Of a stretch of DNA of 64,000 nucleotides, positions 60,945 through 64,000 are shown piece after piece; within the stretch, counting starts at the first letter, position 1; each line of letters begins with the position of its first letter. The notes under the pieces are model-generated. The model had not been told where the DNA came from. It made no database searches and was given only the letters and a program-made list of their open reading frames with translations. Made by a program: the position numbers and the translations under genes. Source of the stretch: an uncultured Cellvibrionales bacterium. GTDB taxonomy: Bacteria; Pseudomonadota; Gammaproteobacteria; Pseudomonadales; Cellvibrionaceae. The stretch spans positions 104,428 to 168,427 of the forward strand of contig CAJWBQ010000004.1 of assembly GCA_913020115.1 (NCBI GenBank), given 5' to 3'.

Positions 60945-61685
60945 CTACATATACATACCACCATTAACATGGATGGTTTCACCCGTAATGTAGGCTCCGG
61001 CGTCACCGGCAAGAAAATTTACCAATGCTGCAATCTCTTCAGGCTGGCCTAGGCGCGCCAATGGTATTTGATTGAGCATCAGGTTTTTTTGATCTTCGGT
61101 AAGCACTTTAGTCATATCGGTATCAATAAACCCTGGCGCAATGGTGTTGACTGTAATGTTTCGCGAGCCCACTTCTTTTGCCAGTGATCGTGCAAAACCT
61201 GCAACACCAGCCTTAGTAGCGGCATAGTTAGACTGACCCGCATTACCCATTTCACCGACAACAGAACTGATATTTATAATACGGCCCCAGCGAGATTTCA
61301 TCATACCCCTGAGACAGGCCTTACTGAGACGGTAAACAGCACTTAAGTTGGTGTTTACAACATCAAACCATTCATCCTCACTCATACGCATCAATAAATT
61401 GTCTTTAGTAATGCCGGCATTATTAACCAAAATAGCGGGTAGCTCGTAGTCCGCCTTAATGGCGGCCATCAAATTTGTCACAGATTCCAAATCTGTTACA
61501 TTCAAAACCTTACCTGCCCCCTTAATTCCCTTTTCAGCAAAGCGCGCCGTTATTTTTTCTGCGCCAGACTCACTGGTTGCAGTGCCTATAACGATTGCAC
61601 CTTCAGCGCCTAGCTGATCGGCAATGGCGGCTCCAATACCGCGACTCGCGCCGCTTACCAACGCTACCTTATCCTTAATACTCAT
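60945..61685 (-). CDS. fabG: 3-oxoacyl-[acyl-carrier-protein] reductase
   Basis: 246 residues of the short-chain dehydrogenase family. The NADPH motif VSGASRGIGAAIADQLG, NNAGITKDNLLMRM, the catalytic Ser in INISSVVGEMGN and YAATKAG (Tyr/Lys) are all present, with IDTDMTK and VNGGMYM at the end. It reduces 3-oxoacyl-ACP to 3-hydroxyacyl-ACP. It follows fabD by 40 nt. Confidence 0.97.
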   Translation of the reverse strand: MSIKDKVALVSGASRGIGAAIADQLGAEGAIVIGTATSESGAEKITARFAEKGIKGAGKVLNVTDLESVTNLMAAIKADYELPAILVNNAGITKDNLLMRMSEDEWFDVVNTNLSAVYRLSKACLRGMMKSRWGRIINISSVVGEMGNAGQSNYAATKAGVAGFARSLAKEVGSRNITVNTIAPGFIDTDMTKVLTEDQKNLMLNQIPLARLGQPEEIAALVNFLAGDAGAYITGETIHVNGGMYM

Positions 61686-61725
61686 GGGCTATTTTCCTTC
61701 TTAACAAATTAGTTGAATCAGTGCG

Positions 61726-62670
61726 CTAAGCACAAACGTCTTCAAGCGCCTTGCTCAAATCAGCAGGAGACTCTGTCGCCATTCCCACTAAAGCCTTATC
61801 TATGCGCTTACTTAAACCTGACAAAACCTTACCAGGGCCACACTCAACAGTTTTAGTCACACCTTTTTGTGCCATAGATTTCACACAATCCACCCACAAA
61901 ACAGGACTATAGATTTGTTCAATCATTAATTCACGAATGGCGACGGGGTCATTCGAAGTACAAGCGTTCACATTGTGAACAACTGGAATACTGGGCTTGT
62001 TAAACTCTGTGGCACTAATGTACTCAGCCAAGCGATCGGCTGCAGGTTTCATTAGAGAGGTATGGAAAGGCGCGCTCACTGGCAGTGGCAAAGCTCGCTT
62101 CGCTCCTGCTGCCTTACAGGCGTCAATAGCACGCCCCACGGCCGCGGCCTCGCCAGCAATCACCACCTGGCCAGGGGAATTGAAATTTACCGCCGACACT
62201 ACTTCGCCCTGGGCAGATTCTGCACAAGCAAGCTTAATTTCTTCGTCGCCCAAACCTATTATGGCCGCCATTGCACCCACACCCGCAGGCACAGCTTCCT
62301 GCATAAACTTACCACGCAATTGCACCAACTTTACGGCGTCTTTAAAGGCTAGAACTCCTGCGGCCACAAGTGCAGACCACTCTCCCAAACTATGTCCTGC
62401 GAGCACAGCCGGCTTGGCGCCCTCTTTTTCCAACCAAACCCGCCAAACAGCAATACTCGCCGTCAGCAGTAGAGGTTGCGTACACTCCGTTTGATTAATA
62501 GCCTCTTGTTCGCCATTTTGAACTCGACCCCAAAGATCGTAACCCAAGACCTCACTCGCTTCCGAAAAAGTGGCTTGTACTACTGGGTATTCGGCCGCCA
62601 TTTCAGCCAGCATGCCAATTTTTTGTGAACCTTGCCCCGGGAAGACAAAAGCTAAAGAGTCTTTACTCAT
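61726..62670 (-). CDS. fabD: Malonyl CoA-acyl carrier protein transacylase
   Basis: 314 residues. FVFPGQGSQKIGM, the nucleophile serine in LAGHSLGEWSALVAAG (Ser94), PVSAPFHTSLMKPAA (active His) and VVHNVNA are the standard motifs. It moves malonyl groups from CoA to ACP. The plsX-fabD-fabG-acpP-fabF order is conserved. Confidence 0.97.
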   Translation of the reverse strand: MSKDSLAFVFPGQGSQKIGMLAEMAAEYPVVQATFSEASEVLGYDLWGRVQNGEQEAINQTECTQPLLLTASIAVWRVWLEKEGAKPAVLAGHSLGEWSALVAAGVLAFKDAVKLVQLRGKFMQEAVPAGVGAMAAIIGLGDEEIKLACAESAQGEVVSAVNFNSPGQVVIAGEAAAVGRAIDACKAAGAKRALPLPVSAPFHTSLMKPAADRLAEYISATEFNKPSIPVVHNVNACTSNDPVAIRELMIEQIYSPVLWVDCVKSMAQKGVTKTVECGPGKVLSGLSKRIDKALVGMATESPADLSKALEDVCA

Positions 62671-62699
62671 TGATTCTCACCTGTACCAATTGATAAGTT

Positions 62700-63737
62700 T
62701 TACGAATGATTTAGAGTCGCAAACGATTGACTAATTTTTTGTGGCAGTTGCTTTAAGCCCTGCTCTTTTGCCATTACAAGCGCCGTCTCAAACGCGGCTT
62801 TATTAGCGCTGCCATGGCTCTTCACCAAGGTGCCCTGCAGCCCCAAAAAACTGGCGCCATTATAGCGACCGGGATCAAAACGATTGCGCCATTTCAGCAG
62901 TAAAGGACGGGCAATCTGGCCAATTACGCGCCCAAACACACTGGACTTGAAGATCAGCTCAAGCTGTTTTGCCATTAGGCGTGCGGCACCCTCACTTGAT
63001 TTCAGGGCGATATTACCAATAAATCCGTCACAGACCAAAACATCCGCCACACCATGATAGATCCCATCACCTTCAACATAACCAATATAGTTAATTCGCG
63101 AGTGATCCCTCAGAAGCTCTGCGGCCACCTTAATGGTTTCAACACCTTTTATATCTTCTTCACCGATATTCAACAAACCCACCCGAGGCCTGGCATTATC
63201 ATCAACTACCGACGCGAGCTCACTACCCATTAACGCAAACTGGAGCAGCTGCTGAGCATTGCAGTTAATATTTGCTCCAAGGTCTAAAACAAAGCAATGG
63301 GTTAATTCACTTTGGCCCTTTTTATTCTTGCCCTGACTTGGCACGGGTTTACAAATAGCAGGCCGATCAACGCCGGGAAAGGTCTTTAGCAAAAATCGCC
63401 CAGCGGCCATCAACGCGCCCGTATTGCCGGCGCTAACACAGGCGTCTGCCTCGCCATCTTTCACAGCCTCAATCGCCAACCACATAGATGATTGACGCTT
63501 ATGTTTTAATACGCGAGACGGTTTATCAGACATGCTAACGCTGTCATGGGCATGTAGAAGAGTGATACGTGAAGAGTAGGTCTTCGGCAAAATTTGCTTA
63601 ATAAGGGAGCTATCGCCGACTAAGAGGATGGATACTAGAGGATCCGCGTCGACCAATGATAAAGCTGCAGGAACAGTTACGCAGGGACCGAAGTCCCCGC
63701 CCATAGCGTCAACCGCTATTCGAACTGTCTTTGACAA
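62700..63737 (-). CDS. plsX: Phosphate acyltransferase PlsX
   Basis: 345 residues. VRIAVDAMGGDFGP, HKRQSSMWLAIEAVKDGEADACVSAGNTGALMA, NIGEEDIKG and DVLVCDGFIGNIALKSSEGAA are signatures. PlsX makes acyl-phosphate from acyl-ACP for phospholipid synthesis. It follows rpmF by 2 nt. Confidence 0.97.
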   Translation of the reverse strand: MSKTVRIAVDAMGGDFGPCVTVPAALSLVDADPLVSILLVGDSSLIKQILPKTYSSRITLLHAHDSVSMSDKPSRVLKHKRQSSMWLAIEAVKDGEADACVSAGNTGALMAAGRFLLKTFPGVDRPAICKPVPSQGKNKKGQSELTHCFVLDLGANINCNAQQLLQFALMGSELASVVDDNARPRVGLLNIGEEDIKGVETIKVAAELLRDHSRINYIGYVEGDGIYHGVADVLVCDGFIGNIALKSSEGAARLMAKQLELIFKSSVFGRVIGQIARPLLLKWRNRFDPGRYNGASFLGLQGTLVKSHGSANKAAFETALVMAKEQGLKQLPQKISQSFATLNHS

Positions 63738-63739
63738 TG

Positions 63740-63922
63740 TTACTCGTCATCACCTGTATTGATAACTTTGCGACCGCGGTAAAAACCATCCGCTGTCACA
63801 TTGTGACGCAAATGCTTTTCACCTGACGTTGGATCTACTGACAAAGTTGGACCCGACAATGCGTCATGTGAACGACGCATACCGCGACGTGAACGAGTTT
63901 TCTTACTTTTTTGAACGGCCAT
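63740..63922 (-). CDS. rpmF: 50S ribosomal protein L32
   Basis: 60 residues beginning [22 protein letters not shown], the bL32 start, and ending [15 protein letters not shown]. It lacks zinc-binding cysteines, so it is the C-minus form. The yceD-rpmF-plsX order is typical of proteobacteria. Confidence 0.97.
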   Translation of the reverse strand: MAVQKSKKTRSRRGMRRSHDALSGPTLSVDPTSGEKHLRHNVTADGFYRGRKVINTGDDE

Positions 63923-63967
63923 TTTGGTGCTCCTATCTACCTATATAACTAAAGCCGGGGCGCCTCA

Positions 63968-64000
63968 TTATTTCGGCGAGCCCTTAAGTTGCTCTAGCAC
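63968..64000 (-). CDS. yceD: YceD family protein, C-terminal end only (cut by window edge)
   Basis: The reverse strand from the edge reads VLEQLKGSPK then TAA, which fits the conserved C-terminus of YceD (DUF177), the gene always upstream of rpmF and linked to 23S rRNA accumulation. Only 10 codons are visible, so the call rests on position as much as sequence. Confidence 0.7.
   Translation of the reverse strand: MLEQLKGSPK

Noticed and set aside
60776..61012. 78-codon frame between acpP and fabG
   Set aside because: It covers the acpP promoter and leader and overlaps the fabG end in another frame.

Overview
The window reads as one contiguous, gene-dense stretch of a chromosome from an aerobic gammaproteobacterium, most likely a marine Cellvibrionales- or Pseudomonas-like lineage. 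The basis is gene content and order: ftsK-lolA-rarA-crcB-serS-cysG facing trxB-aat-bpt-infA, clpA/clpS divergent from cspD, rluE-nudJ-mnmA-hflD-purB, and rpmF-plsX-fabD-fabG-acpP-fabF-pabC-mltG-tmk. A species cannot be named from sequence reading alone. I see no rRNA or tRNA genes, CRISPR arrays, insertion sequences, prophage genes or obvious pseudogenes. Two genes run off the ends: efpL at the left and yceD at the right.

Layout. 1-6.8 kb: efpL, a hexapeptide acetyltransferase, a 525-residue protein of unknown function, a DUF4124 protein, a CBS-pair protein, a membrane-anchored sorbosone-dehydrogenase-like beta-propeller, an RluA-type pseudouridine synthase, a 3-methyladenine glycosylase and a small basic protein. 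6.8-26.3 kb: conserved housekeeping genes for siroheme, tRNA charging, chromosome segregation, lipoprotein export, thioredoxin recycling, N-end-rule leucylation, Clp proteolysis, tRNA/rRNA modification and purine synthesis. 26.3-33.8 kb: a diguanylate cyclase, a stand-alone molybdopterin oxidoreductase, a LysR regulator divergent from isocitrate lyase, rraA and a small Rieske protein. 33.9-40.2 kb: pabB, thrH and a sulfur block (Fe-S type cysH, a CxxC thioredoxin-fold protein, cysB, a TauE/SafE exporter) containing two tandem membrane-anchored paralogs of unknown function.

40.2-48.6 kb: a 5'-nucleotidase with its TetR regulator, then a polyamine catabolism island. puuA and puuB run leftward and puuD, a second glutamylpolyamine synthetase and a putrescine-type aminotransferase run rightward. 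Together they support the gamma-glutamyl route plus direct transamination of putrescine; the PuuC-type aldehyde dehydrogenase is not in the window. 48.6-53 kb: an unknown polytopic membrane protein, yajC separated from its usual tgt/secDF partners, a GAF-AraC regulator, bcp and mdh. 53-64 kb: the leftward fatty-acid/cell-envelope operon from yceD-rpmF down to tmk, interrupted by a rightward rluA, then holB-pilZ-tatD-dimeric dUTPase.

No wholly new multi-gene system stands out. The most distinctive signals are regulatory dyads that genes do not explain: a 13-bp perfect inverted repeat enclosing a TATAAT upstream of the tetR gene, a tandem GAA-N6-TTC dyad between the divergent puu operons, a pair of inverted DnaA-box-like sequences after the molybdoenzyme gene, and several inverted repeats around the diguanylate cyclase/molybdoenzyme divergent promoters. 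The unknown proteins most worth pursuing are the 525-residue protein, the tandem paralogs in the cys block and the polytopic protein after the polyamine island.
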